From: Acidobacteriaceae bacterium
Lineage (GTDB): Bacteria > Acidobacteriota > Terriglobia > Terriglobales > Acidobacteriaceae
Direction: 5' to 3'
DNA length: 64,000 nt
NCBI GenBank assembly: GCA_030037705.1
Contig: JASHQE010000247.1
Coordinates: 54,326-118,325 of the forward strand
Below, in pieces: positions 1-9,502 of the stretch. Made by a program: the position numbers and the translations under genes. The notes under the pieces were generated by a model. That model had not been told where the DNA came from. It worked only from the letters and a program-made list of their open reading frames with translations, and did no database searches. Position 1 is the first letter of the stretch, and each line of letters begins with the position of its first letter.

Positions 1-638
1 ATGCGTGCCGAAAAGTCTGCGCTTCCCAGCACCTTCCAAAGATGCGGAAGAAACGGCGCATCCCCGTACCAACAGAGCTCGCGCTCGTCCACACCGTCTT
101 TGAGTCCATAGCGGATGGCCGCGGCCGTGACCGGTGTTTGCGCTTGCGCAGCCGGAAGAAAGAGGCGTGGCCGGAACGGCAGAACCTGCCTGCCATCGCT
201 GCTGGTGCCCTCCGGAAACAACAGGATGGGAATGGAACCGGTGAAGCGCTCGCTGATCTCCGCAGCGGCCCGATCTGCACTCACGCGGCTGCTGCGGTCC
301 AGAAAGATGGTGCCGCCTGCGCGAGCAGCTCTACCGAAAAACGGCCATCTCTTCACCTCTATTTTGGAGACGAAGAAACAGGGCATCGCCGCGGAAAAGA
401 TGATGATGTCCAGATAGCTGAGGTGGTTCGAGACAACCATGCCGCTGACGGGCACTCGCCCCTCGACTTCAACACCAATACCCAGGCTCGCAAGAACGCC
501 GCGCGCAGCCGATCGCAGCCAGCGGGCGCGCTGTTCCAGCGAAAGCGGCCCACGCAACCGGATCAGCCAGAAGCGAAGCACGCAAGCGGCGAGAGCAAAT
601 CCCAGCGCTACAGCGCGCCGCGCGCGGCGTATTGTCAT
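1..638 (-). CDS. 1-acyl-sn-glycerol-3-phosphate acyltransferase (PlsC/OlsA-like), truncated at window edge
   Basis: Minus-strand translation from ATG at 638 reads ...GMVVSNHLSYLDIIIFSAAMPCFFVSKIEVKRWPFFGRAARAGGTIFLDR...FPEGTSSDG..., i.e. NHxSxxD and FPEGT acyltransferase motifs; ATGA overlap with the upstream gene. Confidence 0.85.
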   Translation of the reverse strand, partial: MTIRRARRAVALGFALAACVLRFWLIRLRGPLSLEQRARWLRSAARGVLASLGIGVEVEGRVPVSGMVVSNHLSYLDIIIFSAAMPCFFVSKIEVKRWPFFGRAARAGGTIFLDRSSRVSADRAAAEISERFTGSIPILLFPEGTSSDGRQVLPFRPRLFLPAAQAQTPVTAAAIRYGLKDGVDERELCWYGDAPFLPHLWKVLGSADFSAR

Positions 639-1636
639 TGCGTGAGAGGAGCCAGAAAGCGGTTGCGGGCTGCAGCGGAAAGTGACTGAAGATCGAGCAG
701 CGTGAGAAAGTCGATGGTGCGGAACTCGCGGTCCCAGGCTGGCGGAGCGGCAATCCGCGCACCGATGGCGATGTAAGTCTTGAGCAGCTTGGGAATCTTC
801 ACCGGAACCGGAGATGGAGGCGCGGCATTCTGTGACAAATGCTCAGGAAGGCCGGCCGACGGCCCCGGTTTCTCTTCAGGGCAGGAGTAGGCATCCGTCG
901 GTACAGTCGCGAACTCGGGCGAAACCCGGTACTGCTCAAGCTGCCGATACATCAGCCAACCCTCGGCGGGATCACAGGAGTTCAACGACGAACAACCGAG
1001 GAGATAGCGCAGCCCCATCTCATGCGCATACTGAGCAATGCCCCGCCACAACAAGGTCAGGACCTCCGGCGTGCGGTGCTCGCGGTCGATCGCAGCCCGG
1101 CCCAGTTCGAGAATGCCGGCACGAAGCGGCTCGTAAGGCGCAAGATCAAATTCTTGCCCGGAATAATAACCAAGATGGCGCATAGCCGTTGTGCCAGACT
1201 GCATACGATACGTGCCTACCACGCGCCGGCTCAGCTTATCTTCCACAATCAAATGCTCGCAAACTGAATCGAAACGATCCGTGTCCAGTCCGGTCTCGTA
1301 CGAGCTTTCCAGCCCCTCGCCCAGTTCGACGTTAAAAACCCTGAAGCGCAGGCGGCAGGCAGCCTCTACGTCCTCGCGCGTCCGGGCCAGGCGCAGCCGG
1401 TAGTCACCGACCTCAGCGCGGACATCAGGACCGGTTGTGACGGCAAAGGGGGGTGGGGCCACTGTAGGGAAAGCGATTTCCACCACGGGCGTAGAGTTGA
1501 GGGCAAGCCTCAAGGGAACTTTGAAGCGAACGCGCGGAATCACACAGGAAGTATGGCTGTGAAGTTGTAAACAGCGGGTCAAATTGGTGCAAAAACAGTG
1601 CAAATTTCTGATGAAGGAATCGGCTGAGCAGCACAC
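635..1636 (-). CDS. GNAT-like N-acyltransferase of OlsB/hemolysin family (ornithine-lipid type)
   Basis: YRLRLARTREDVEAACRLRFRVFNVELGEG...DxFDSVCEHLIVED...VVGTYRM pattern of OlsB-type acyltransferases; coupled to PlsC-like gene. True start probably downstream of 1636. Confidence 0.75.
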   Translation of the reverse strand: MCCSADSFIRNLHCFCTNLTRCLQLHSHTSCVIPRVRFKVPLRLALNSTPVVEIAFPTVAPPPFAVTTGPDVRAEVGDYRLRLARTREDVEAACRLRFRVFNVELGEGLESSYETGLDTDRFDSVCEHLIVEDKLSRRVVGTYRMQSGTTAMRHLGYYSGQEFDLAPYEPLRAGILELGRAAIDREHRTPEVLTLLWRGIAQYAHEMGLRYLLGCSSLNSCDPAEGWLMYRQLEQYRVSPEFATVPTDAYSCPEEKPGPSAGLPEHLSQNAAPPSPVPVKIPKLLKTYIAIGARIAAPPAWDREFRTIDFLTLLDLQSLSAAARNRFLAPLTQ

Positions 1637-1725
1637 TTATTTACGGGTTCCGTGCAAGGAAGCCGGCCTGTGGCCCCTGCGCGTATCCCCATGAATCTGC
1701 CTCGAAGGCCGCTATAAACTGGAGA

Positions 1726-2754
1726 TTGGGTAATGGAATGTTCAAATTCTTCGGTGGGAAAAAAGAGACGGATACGGCGGAAGCCGGGCAAGCCGCAAAT
1801 GGCGAACCGGCGCTGAGCGAGGCGCCTGCAGAGGAGCGCAAAACGGGCTTCTTCGAGCGTATGAGGCAAGCGGTCTCACGCACGCGTGAGTCCTTCGCCG
1901 CCAAGATCGCGGACATCTCCGCGATGACGCGCATCGTGGATGAAAGCGCGCTCGAAGAATTGGAAAGCGCGCTGCTCTCGAGCGACCTGGGCGTGCCCAC
2001 CACAATGGCGGTGCTCGATGCATTGCGCGACCGCGCCCGGTATCGCGCAATCGAGGACGGAGCTGAGCTGCGCGAGCTGCTCAAGACGCAGTTGCAGGGG
2101 CTTCTCGAAGCTCCGCAGCGTCCGATCCCCTCGCCCGTCGCGCCGCCCAAGATCACTTTCCTCGTCGGCGTTAACGGCACCGGCAAGACCACGAGCAGCG
2201 GCAAATTGGCGGCGTGGAGTCGCGCACAGGGACGCTCTGTTCTGTTATGTGCGGCCGATACTTTCAGAGCAGCAGCCATCGAGCAGCTTGAAGTGTGGGC
2301 CTCGCGTTCCGGCGTGGAGATGATCAAGACACGCCAAGGCGGTGATCCAGCGGCCGTGCTCTATGATGCCATTGCCGCGGCCAAAACCCGAGGCATTGAG
2401 GATCTGTATGTCGACACGGCCGGCCGCCTGCACACTAAATCGGGCCTGATGGATGAGCTCGACAAGATGCGGCGGACTGCCGCGCGCCTGATTCCCGGCG
2501 CTCCGCACGAAGTGCTGCTGGTAATGGACGCAACCACAGGACAAAATGGTCTGCAGCAGGCGCGGCTCTTCACCGAAGCAGCCGGCGTCACCGGCATCGT
2601 ACTCACCAAGCTCGACGGCACGGCCAAGGGCGGCATCGCCGTGGCCATCGCCCGCGAGCTGAGCCTGCCGGTGCGCTTCGTCGGTGTAGGCGAAAAGATG
2701 AATGATCTGCTGGAGTTTTCGGCTGCGGATTTTGTGGAGTCGTTGGTTGGATGA
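1726..2754 (+). CDS. ftsY: Signal recognition particle receptor FtsY
   Basis: SRP GTPase motifs [53 protein letters not shown]. Confidence 0.95.
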   Translation: MGNGMFKFFGGKKETDTAEAGQAANGEPALSEAPAEERKTGFFERMRQAVSRTRESFAAKIADISAMTRIVDESALEELESALLSSDLGVPTTMAVLDALRDRARYRAIEDGAELRELLKTQLQGLLEAPQRPIPSPVAPPKITFLVGVNGTGKTTSSGKLAAWSRAQGRSVLLCAADTFRAAAIEQLEVWASRSGVEMIKTRQGGDPAAVLYDAIAAAKTRGIEDLYVDTAGRLHTKSGLMDELDKMRRTAARLIPGAPHEVLLVMDATTGQNGLQQARLFTEAAGVTGIVLTKLDGTAKGGIAVAIARELSLPVRFVGVGEKMNDLLEFSAADFVESLVG

Positions 2755-2808
2755 CGAAATGGATTTCATGCAAGCCGACGTAAGCATTTACAGTTTTTAT
2801 CTGCGGCC

Positions 2809-3957
2809 ATGAACAGCCCCTCCGAACGCGATACATACTGGATGCTGCGCGCGCTCGAGCTGGCCCGGCGCGGCATCGGCCTTTGCTCGCCGAATCCCGC
2901 CGTCGGCTGCGTCATCCTCGACCGGGCGGGCCAGGTGATCGGCGAGGGATGGCATGAGTACGATCTTGTGGACCATGCTGAAATCGACGCGCTCCGTGAA
3001 GCCAAAACTCATGCAGGCGACCGGCTCCGCGGCGGAACGGCCTACGTCACGTTGGAGCCATGTAATCACACCGGCCGCACGCCGCCGTGCACCGGCGCTT
3101 TGATCGATGCCGGGCTCGCCCGCGTCGTCGCTGCCACGGCCGATCCCAATCCGAATGTCGCCGGGCACGGCGCCGAGGCACTGCGTGCAGCGGGGATTCA
3201 GACGAGCTTCGGGACCTGCCAGGCGGAAGCGCGCCGGCTCAACGAAGGCTTTGCCCGTTGGAGCCAGCACAAGCGCCCGTTCGTATTGATGAAAGTCGCC
3301 ATGTCGCTCGACGGGCGCATCGCCCCTCCTGCCGGCCAGCATCCGCGGGGCGAGATTTACTGGATTACCAACGAGGCGGCCCGCGCCGCCGTGCAGCCGC
3401 TGCGCTGGCAGGCCGACGCGGCAATGGTCGGCGTGGATACAGTCGTCGAAGACGATCCCCTGCTCACCGACCGCAGCGGATTGCGCCGCCGCCGGCCGCT
3501 GCTCCGGATCGTGCTGGACTCGGCTTTGCGCATGCCGCCCGATGCCAAGATGGTCACAACCGCGCAGAATGACGTAGTGATCTTCACCGTATCGAACGAC
3601 GAGAAACGCGCGCATGAGCTGCGCCGGCGCGGCGTGCGTGTCGAAGTGTTGCCCGCAGAAGCGGGCCGTGTACCCCTCGGCAAAGTGTTGGACAAGCTCG
3701 GCGAAGAAGGCATCCTTACGCTGCTCACTGAGACCGGCACGCGCCTGAACACGGCTCTGCTCTCCGCCGGGCTGGTCGACCGCGTACATCTCTTCGTTTC
3801 ACCGCAGATCATGGGCTCGGATGCCGTGCCCGCCTTCCGCGGCATGGCGAACTTCGTGCAGATGCCCGATGTCGAGATCGAGCGCTACGGCAACGATCTG
3901 GGCTTGTGCTCGCTGCTCCGCGATCCGTGGCCGGAAAAAGCAGGGAACAGGGATTAG
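2809..3957 (+). CDS. ribD: Bifunctional diaminohydroxyphosphoribosylaminopyrimidine deaminase / 5-amino-6-(5-phosphoribosylamino)uracil reductase
   Basis: HAEIDAL...TAYVTLEPCNHTGRTPPC deaminase motif plus C-terminal reductase domain; followed by ribE. Confidence 0.95.
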   Translation: MNSPSERDTYWMLRALELARRGIGLCSPNPAVGCVILDRAGQVIGEGWHEYDLVDHAEIDALREAKTHAGDRLRGGTAYVTLEPCNHTGRTPPCTGALIDAGLARVVAATADPNPNVAGHGAEALRAAGIQTSFGTCQAEARRLNEGFARWSQHKRPFVLMKVAMSLDGRIAPPAGQHPRGEIYWITNEAARAAVQPLRWQADAAMVGVDTVVEDDPLLTDRSGLRRRRPLLRIVLDSALRMPPDAKMVTTAQNDVVIFTVSNDEKRAHELRRRGVRVEVLPAEAGRVPLGKVLDKLGEEGILTLLTETGTRLNTALLSAGLVDRVHLFVSPQIMGSDAVPAFRGMANFVQMPDVEIERYGNDLGLCSLLRDPWPEKAGNRD

Positions 3958-4055
3958 GGATCAGGTGGTGGGCCAGTCTATGGAGTAGACCGCAAGAATA
4001 CGTTTCGCCAGATAGCCCACTGGAATCATCATGGTTGCGTCTATCGCAAAGCTCT

Positions 4056-4100
4056 CCCTGTTCCCTGTTCCCTGTTCCCTGTTCCCTGTTCCCTGTTCCC
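4056..4100. repeat. 7-bp tandem repeat (CCCTGTT)x6.4
   Basis: Direct reading: ccctgttccctgttccctgttccctgttccctgttccctgttccc. Confidence 0.97.
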
Positions 4101-4114
4101 TTTAAAATCAAATC

Positions 4115-4801
4115 ATGTTCACCGGCATTATCGCGCAGACCGGAACGCTGGTCAGCCTGGAAAATCGTGGGGGTGTGCGCCGCATTACCATCGAAGCGCC
4201 CGGCATCGCCGCGCATCTGCGCGAGGGCGATTCTCTTGCAGTCTCAGGGGTCTGCCTCACCGCACTCGACGTGAATCCGACCTACTTTCACGCCGATTTG
4301 GCCCAGGAGACGCTGGACCGGACGTCGCTCGGCCTGCTCGCCCCCGGCGCCCAAGTCAATCTTGAACTGCCCACCGCGGCCGGAAGCCCGCTTGGCGGCC
4401 ACATTGTGCAGGGTCATGTGGATGGCTGCGGCGTCATTACCGCGCTCGATCCGGTGGTTCCCTCTACGCACCCGGATTTCAATCTCCGGATCACTGATTG
4501 GACGCTCAAAGTACGGGTTCCTGAAAGCACCCGGCAGTGGATGGTCCACAAAGGCTCAGTGGCCGTGGAGGGCATCAGCCTGACCGTCGCCGATTTTGAT
4601 GGTGCGGAAATCACCATCGCGATCCTGCCGCTTACCTACTGGCGCACCAACCTGCACACGCTCGTCGCGGGCGTGCCGGTCAACGTAGAGGCGGATGTAT
4701 TGATGAAGCTCGTCACAGCCCAAGTCCAGAATGCCCAGCCGGCCGGGAAGAAGCCCGAATTGGAACTCACTGCAGATTGGCTGGTGGCGAACGGATATTG
4801 A
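4115..4801 (+). CDS. ribE: Riboflavin synthase alpha chain
   Basis: MFTGIIAQTGTL...; duplicated lumazine-binding domains, GHIVQGHVDG, SVAVEGISLTV. Confidence 0.95.
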   Translation: MFTGIIAQTGTLVSLENRGGVRRITIEAPGIAAHLREGDSLAVSGVCLTALDVNPTYFHADLAQETLDRTSLGLLAPGAQVNLELPTAAGSPLGGHIVQGHVDGCGVITALDPVVPSTHPDFNLRITDWTLKVRVPESTRQWMVHKGSVAVEGISLTVADFDGAEITIAILPLTYWRTNLHTLVAGVPVNVEADVLMKLVTAQVQNAQPAGKKPELELTADWLVANGY

Positions 4802-4858
4802 ATAGCTCGCAGATTAAGAAAAAGCCGATTACGAAAGTCCTGCAGATCAAAAGAATGC

Positions 4859-4887
4859 TATAATTGACTGGTCATTTAGGCTGGTCA
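4859..4887 (+). promoter_or_regulatory. TATAAT -10-like element overlapping a CTGGTCA direct repeat (candidate autoregulated TA promoter)
   Basis: TATAAT at 4859-4864; CTGGTCA at 4868-4874 and 4881-4887, immediately upstream of the antitoxin ATG at 4893. Confidence 0.4.
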
Positions 4888-4892
4888 ATAAA

Positions 4893-5135
4893 ATGGAAAC
4901 CATTCAGGCTTCAGAAGCCAAAACACGATTTCTTAGCATCCTGGATGATGTTGAAAAGGGTGCAAGCGTCATCATCACCCGTCATGGCAAACCCGTGGCC
5001 CGTCTTGTTCCCGAAGCGGCGGCTGATGCAGAGCGAATTGAACGCGCTGCAAAGGCGATTTTAGAGATTCGCAAGCGAACCAAACCGGTCTCGCTCGAAG
5101 AAATCCTATCGGCGCGCGACGAAGGCCGCATGTAA
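4893..5135 (+). CDS. Type II toxin-antitoxin antitoxin, Phd/YefM family
   Basis: METIQASEAKTRFLSILDDVEKGASVIITRHGKPVARLVP is a Phd/YefM N-terminal signature; 2 bp from PIN gene. Confidence 0.9.
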   Translation: METIQASEAKTRFLSILDDVEKGASVIITRHGKPVARLVPEAAADAERIERAAKAILEIRKRTKPVSLEEILSARDEGRM

Positions 5136-5137
5136 CC

Positions 5138-5539
5138 ATGCGATTCATCCTGGATGCCTCCGTCACCATAGTCTGGGCTATGCGCGACGAAGCGCACGCG
5201 CTTGCCGATCTTGCGTTTTTGGAGCTCAAATCGGGATCTGCAATCGTCCCCGGGATCTGGTGGTATGAGATCAGAAACATTCTGGCGCTCAATGAACGTC
5301 GGGGGCGAATCGCGCCGGATGATTGCGTCCAATTTATCCGTGCGCTGGAGCAATTCAAGATCGAGATCGTTTTTCCGCAAGATAGCGCGCGGATGATGGA
5401 GCTTTGCCATAAATATGCGCTCTCCGTCTATGATGCAGCCTATTTGGCCATAGCCCAGCGAGAACAACTCCCTTTGGCAACTCTGGATAAGGCGCTCTCT
5501 GCGGCGGCCTCGGCTGAGAGAGTTCCGATTTTGGGCTGA
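5138..5539 (+). CDS. PIN-domain ribonuclease toxin (VapC-like)
   Basis: FILDASVTIVWAMRDE...YEIRNIL...YALSVYDAAYLAIAQREQLPLATLDKAL: PIN acidic residues. Confidence 0.9.
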   Translation: MRFILDASVTIVWAMRDEAHALADLAFLELKSGSAIVPGIWWYEIRNILALNERRGRIAPDDCVQFIRALEQFKIEIVFPQDSARMMELCHKYALSVYDAAYLAIAQREQLPLATLDKALSAAASAERVPILG

Positions 5540-5689
5540 AGGGCGCGCGGCGGTCTTCCGGCCTTTCATGCCGGCGAACGTTCGCACAAAGGCGCGCGTC
5601 TATCCCATTGCTGATCCTGTTACCCTTGAGCAGGAGCGATCTTAAAGCCCGGAGGGCGCCAGCGCGGCGCAGGACCGGTACCCGGAGCT

Positions 5690-6895
5690 ATGGCAGAGTT
5701 CGTCATCAAACTGGCCGATGAGCGCGGCCGGATGCAGGAGCAGGTGCAGACAGCGGCCACCGCCGAGGAGCTGCGCCAGCGCTTTACGCATGCCGGTTAT
5801 CACGTCTTCAGCGTGCGCGCGCGCGGCGGCGTTGCCGGCCTGGGCCGGCGCCGCAAGGTCAAGCTCGAACCCTTCCTGATCTTCAATCAGCAGTTCCTCA
5901 CTCTCATTCGCGCCGGCCTGCCCATTCTCGGCTCGCTGCAGATGCTCGGCAAAATCCAGAAGAACGCGCAGTTCGCCGCTCAATTGGATGATGTGGCCAA
6001 CCGCGTGAAAACCGGCGAAGCGCTTTCGGCAGCCTTCGAGACGCAGGGCGGCTTCCCGGTGATGTATACCACTACGCTGCTGGCCGGCGAGCGCTCGGGC
6101 AATCTGCAAGAAGTGCTGGAGCGCTATGTCAATTTCCAGAAGGTCACGCTCACCCTGCGCAAGAAACTCGTCGGTTCGCTCATCTATCCGGGAGTGCTGC
6201 TCACGCTGGTCTGCGGCCTGATGACATTTATGTTTACCGTCGTCGTGCCGCAGTTCGCGCAACTCTACGACCAGATGGGCAGCAAGCTGCCCACACTGAC
6301 CTTGACGCTTCTCGCCTTCGGCAAATGGATGCAGCACAACATTCTGTGGCTTGTCCTGGGCGCGCTGGCCGTGCTGATCGGGCTTTACCGCTTCTCGATC
6401 ACGGAACGCGGCCGTGACTTCGTGGACCGTGTCCGGGTGGGAATGCCAGTCTTCGGCAAGATCTGGCTCAAGTACCAGGTCGCTCTCTTTGCGCGCACGC
6501 TTTCCACGCTGCTTACCGGCGGCCTGCCATTGGTTCCTTCGCTTGAAACCGCGGCTCGGTCGATCTCGTCGCGAGGCGTTTCGAGGGCTGTCGGCTCCTC
6601 CATCACCACGGTGCGGGAAGGTAAGAGCCTGGCGGAATCGCTCGCCAAGACTACGGTCTTTCCGCAGCTCTCCACGGACATGATCACCGTCGGCGAGCAG
6701 ACCGGCGCGTTGCCGCAGATGCTCAACTCCGTGGCCGAGTTCTTCGAGGAGGACGTGGCCACTGCGCTGGCCGCGGCGCTGGCGCTCATCGAACCCGCCA
6801 TTCTCATCATCATGGGCGTGGTCGTGGTCTTCATTCTCATCTCGCTGTATCTGCCCATCTTCTCGTTGGGCCAGGCCGGCGGGGCAGCGGGGTAA
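5690..6895 (+). CDS. Type II secretion / type IV pilus inner-membrane platform protein (GspF/PilC family)
   Basis: Two GspF domains: FNQQFLTLIRAGLPILGSLQML, LLAGERSGNLQEVLERY, FARTLSTLLTGGLPLV, GEQTGALPQML. Confidence 0.92.
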   Translation: MAEFVIKLADERGRMQEQVQTAATAEELRQRFTHAGYHVFSVRARGGVAGLGRRRKVKLEPFLIFNQQFLTLIRAGLPILGSLQMLGKIQKNAQFAAQLDDVANRVKTGEALSAAFETQGGFPVMYTTTLLAGERSGNLQEVLERYVNFQKVTLTLRKKLVGSLIYPGVLLTLVCGLMTFMFTVVVPQFAQLYDQMGSKLPTLTLTLLAFGKWMQHNILWLVLGALAVLIGLYRFSITERGRDFVDRVRVGMPVFGKIWLKYQVALFARTLSTLLTGGLPLVPSLETAARSISSRGVSRAVGSSITTVREGKSLAESLAKTTVFPQLSTDMITVGEQTGALPQMLNSVAEFFEEDVATALAAALALIEPAILIIMGVVVVFILISLYLPIFSLGQAGGAAG

Positions 6896-6901
6896 ACCGA
6901 A

Positions 6902-8536
6902 ATGGCCGATGCCAATGTCATTACACTTCCGGTCCCGATGGCCGGCGACGAGCGCGGGCACGCTGAAGCGCTGGCGCGCCGGTATCACGCCGAGTTCGTC
7001 GATCTGAAGAACTTCAAGATCCAGCACGATCTGCTGCGCACCGTTCCTGTGGAGCTGATGTTCCGCTACAACTTCGTGCCCATCGAGCAGCGGCCGGATG
7101 CGCTGGTGATCGCCGTCAGCGATCCTTCGCGGCTCATGGTGCTCGACGAGATCGCCGGCCTGCTCGGCCAGCGCATCGAGCCGCGCGTGGCCACGCTCTC
7201 GCAGATCACCGACCTGCTCAAAAAAACCGAGCAGTCGCAGCGTGTCCTCGATGAAGCCAGCGAAGGATTGACCTTCGATGTGGTCACCGGCGAAGAGAAC
7301 TCCGACGAGAACATCTCCATCGAGAAGCTGACCAGCGAAGAAGACATCAGCCCGATTATCCGCCTGGTCGATACCACGATCTTCACCGCGCTCGAGCGCC
7401 GCGCCTCCGATATCCATATCGAGACGAATGACGATTCGGTGGTCGTCAAGTACCGCATCGACGGCGTGCTGCAAGCCGCCATGGCGCCGATTGCGCGCGA
7501 GCATCACTCCACCATCCTGAGCCGCATCAAGATCATGAGCGAGCTCGACATCGCCGAGCGCCGCGTGCCGCAGGATGGCCGTTTCCGCGTGCGCTATAAA
7601 GGCCGGCTCATCGACTTCCGCGTCTCCATCATGCCCACCGTGCATGGCGAAAACGCCGTGCTGCGCGTGCTCGACAAAGAATCGATGAGCGAGAAGTTCA
7701 AGAACCTTACGCTCGACGTGGTCGGATTCGCCGAAGAGGATCTGCGCCGCTTCCGCCGCTACATCCGCGAGCCGTACGGCATGGTGCTGGTCACGGGTCC
7801 CACCGGCTCCGGCAAAACCACCACGCTCTACGCCGCGCTCAACGAGATCAAGAGCGAAGAAGACAAGATCATCACCATCGAAGACCCGGTCGAGTACCAG
7901 ATCCGCGGCATCACGCAGATTCCGGTGAACGAAAAAAAGGGCCTCACCTTTGCCCGCGGCCTGCGCTCGATCCTGCGCCACGACCCGGACAAGATTCTCG
8001 TCGGCGAGATCCGCGACCAGGAGACGGCGCAGATCGCCATCAACTCCGCGCTCACCGGGCACCTGGTCTTCACGACCGTCCACGCCAACAACGTCGTCGA
8101 TGTGCTGGGCCGCTTCCTCAACATGGGCGTCGAAGCCTACAACTTCGTCTCCGCACTGAACTGCATTCTGGCGCAACGGCTCGTCCGCACCATCTGCGAA
8201 TACTGTGCCCACAAGGTCTACTATGACGACAAAGAGCTGGTTACCAGCGGCCTCGAGCTGGCCGAGTGGCGCGGCTTTCCCTTCCGCGAGGGTTCCGGCT
8301 GCATGGAGTGCGGCGGCACCGGCTATCGCGGCCGTACCGCGATTCACGAACTGCTCGACCTCACCGATCCCATTCGCGAACTGATTCTCGAAAAGAAGCC
8401 GACCTCCGAAGTACGCAAGCTGGCCCAGAAGGAAGGCATGACCTTTCTGCGCGAGTCGGCGCTCGACCGCGTGCGGCGCGGCTTGACCACGCTCAAGGAG
8501 ATCAACAAGGTCACGTTCATTGAGGCCGGGCGTTAA
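6902..8536 (+). CDS. Type II secretion / type IV pilus assembly ATPase (GspE/PilB family)
   Basis: Walker A GPTGSGKTTTLYAAL, Asp box, VGEIRDQETAQIAINSALTGHLVFTTVHAN; C..C zinc motif CEYC...CMECGGTGYRGR. Confidence 0.95.
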   Translation: MADANVITLPVPMAGDERGHAEALARRYHAEFVDLKNFKIQHDLLRTVPVELMFRYNFVPIEQRPDALVIAVSDPSRLMVLDEIAGLLGQRIEPRVATLSQITDLLKKTEQSQRVLDEASEGLTFDVVTGEENSDENISIEKLTSEEDISPIIRLVDTTIFTALERRASDIHIETNDDSVVVKYRIDGVLQAAMAPIAREHHSTILSRIKIMSELDIAERRVPQDGRFRVRYKGRLIDFRVSIMPTVHGENAVLRVLDKESMSEKFKNLTLDVVGFAEEDLRRFRRYIREPYGMVLVTGPTGSGKTTTLYAALNEIKSEEDKIITIEDPVEYQIRGITQIPVNEKKGLTFARGLRSILRHDPDKILVGEIRDQETAQIAINSALTGHLVFTTVHANNVVDVLGRFLNMGVEAYNFVSALNCILAQRLVRTICEYCAHKVYYDDKELVTSGLELAEWRGFPFREGSGCMECGGTGYRGRTAIHELLDLTDPIRELILEKKPTSEVRKLAQKEGMTFLRESALDRVRRGLTTLKEINKVTFIEAGR

Positions 8537-9498
8537 TGGCAAAGTTGCTGAACAAGGTACGAACCACTGCGCAGCCCGGCGCCAAGGCGATCTCGTCCGG
8601 AGGCCGTCCGCCAGTGGCTATCGAGATCTCCCCGGCGGGCGTACTTGCCGCCGCCCGTCCCGCTGCGGGCCGGCGCGACAAAACAGGAGCGCAAGATGCC
8701 CCCGTTTACGCATTCGCGTCTTTGCCGGCCGGAGCAGTGGTTCCCGGCATTGATGAGCCCAACCTGCGCGCGCCGGAACTCATAACCGAAGCGATCCGCT
8801 CCGCACTGGACCAGGTCTCTCCGCGTGCGCGTGCAATCACGCTGGTATTGCCGGATACGTTGGTCAGGGTATTTGTGCTCGACTTCGATTCCCTGCCTGC
8901 AAAAGCGGAAGAAGCTGTTCCGGTGGTTCGCTTCCGTCTGCGCAAGATGGTTCCCTTCGACGTGGAGCACGCCGGTGTGAGCTATCAGACGTTGTCGCAA
9001 AACAAGGCCGAGTGCAAGGTATTGACGGCGGTCATGCCGGGGCCGATCCTGGCCGAGTACGAGGCCGCTGTGCGCGCTGCCGGCTACGAGCCGGGCGCTG
9101 TGCTGCCTTCGAGCCTGGCAGCGCTGGAAATAACCGATCAGATGGAGGCGGTGCTGGCCGTCAATCTCAGCGGACAGGGGATGACTACGCTCATTGCCAC
9201 CGGGCAGGACCTGCTGCTCTACCGCATACTGGAATTGCCTTCGGGCATGGCCGAACGCGTCGCTGAGATGCAACGCGGCGTGGCCGTGGCTGCCGCCTAC
9301 TACGAAGATAAGCTGGGAGCGCCACCGCGCAGGCTGCACTACACGGGCAACTGGAATATCGACGAATTTGCCGAGTGGCTGCAACAACCGGAACTGACGG
9401 TCGTGGAGTTGGCGCCCCGGCCATTGAGTGGAATAATGACCCCGCTCGGCCAGGAAAGCATCGCCGGAGTTGCCGGCGCGCTGGCGGGAGCGAGTTAA
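8536..9498 (+). CDS. PilM-like actin-fold assembly protein
   Basis: Position between gspE and pilN-like gene; VRFRLRKMVPFDVEHAGVSYQ pattern of PilM/GspL cytoplasmic domain. Confidence 0.65.
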   Translation: MAKLLNKVRTTAQPGAKAISSGGRPPVAIEISPAGVLAAARPAAGRRDKTGAQDAPVYAFASLPAGAVVPGIDEPNLRAPELITEAIRSALDQVSPRARAITLVLPDTLVRVFVLDFDSLPAKAEEAVPVVRFRLRKMVPFDVEHAGVSYQTLSQNKAECKVLTAVMPGPILAEYEAAVRAAGYEPGAVLPSSLAALEITDQMEAVLAVNLSGQGMTTLIATGQDLLLYRILELPSGMAERVAEMQRGVAVAAAYYEDKLGAPPRRLHYTGNWNIDEFAEWLQQPELTVVELAPRPLSGIMTPLGQESIAGVAGALAGAS

Positions 9499-9502
9499 AA
9501 CA

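Noticed and set aside
2797-3789. 330-aa minus-strand ORF
   Set aside because: Antisense shadow of ribD.
4056-4100. Possible CRISPR array
   Set aside because: Pure 7-bp tandem repeat without spacers.
5642-8542. 966-aa minus-strand ORF
   Set aside because: Antisense to gspF and gspE, which have clear family motifs; composition is the H/D/E/Q/R-rich mirror typical of GC-rich antisense frames.
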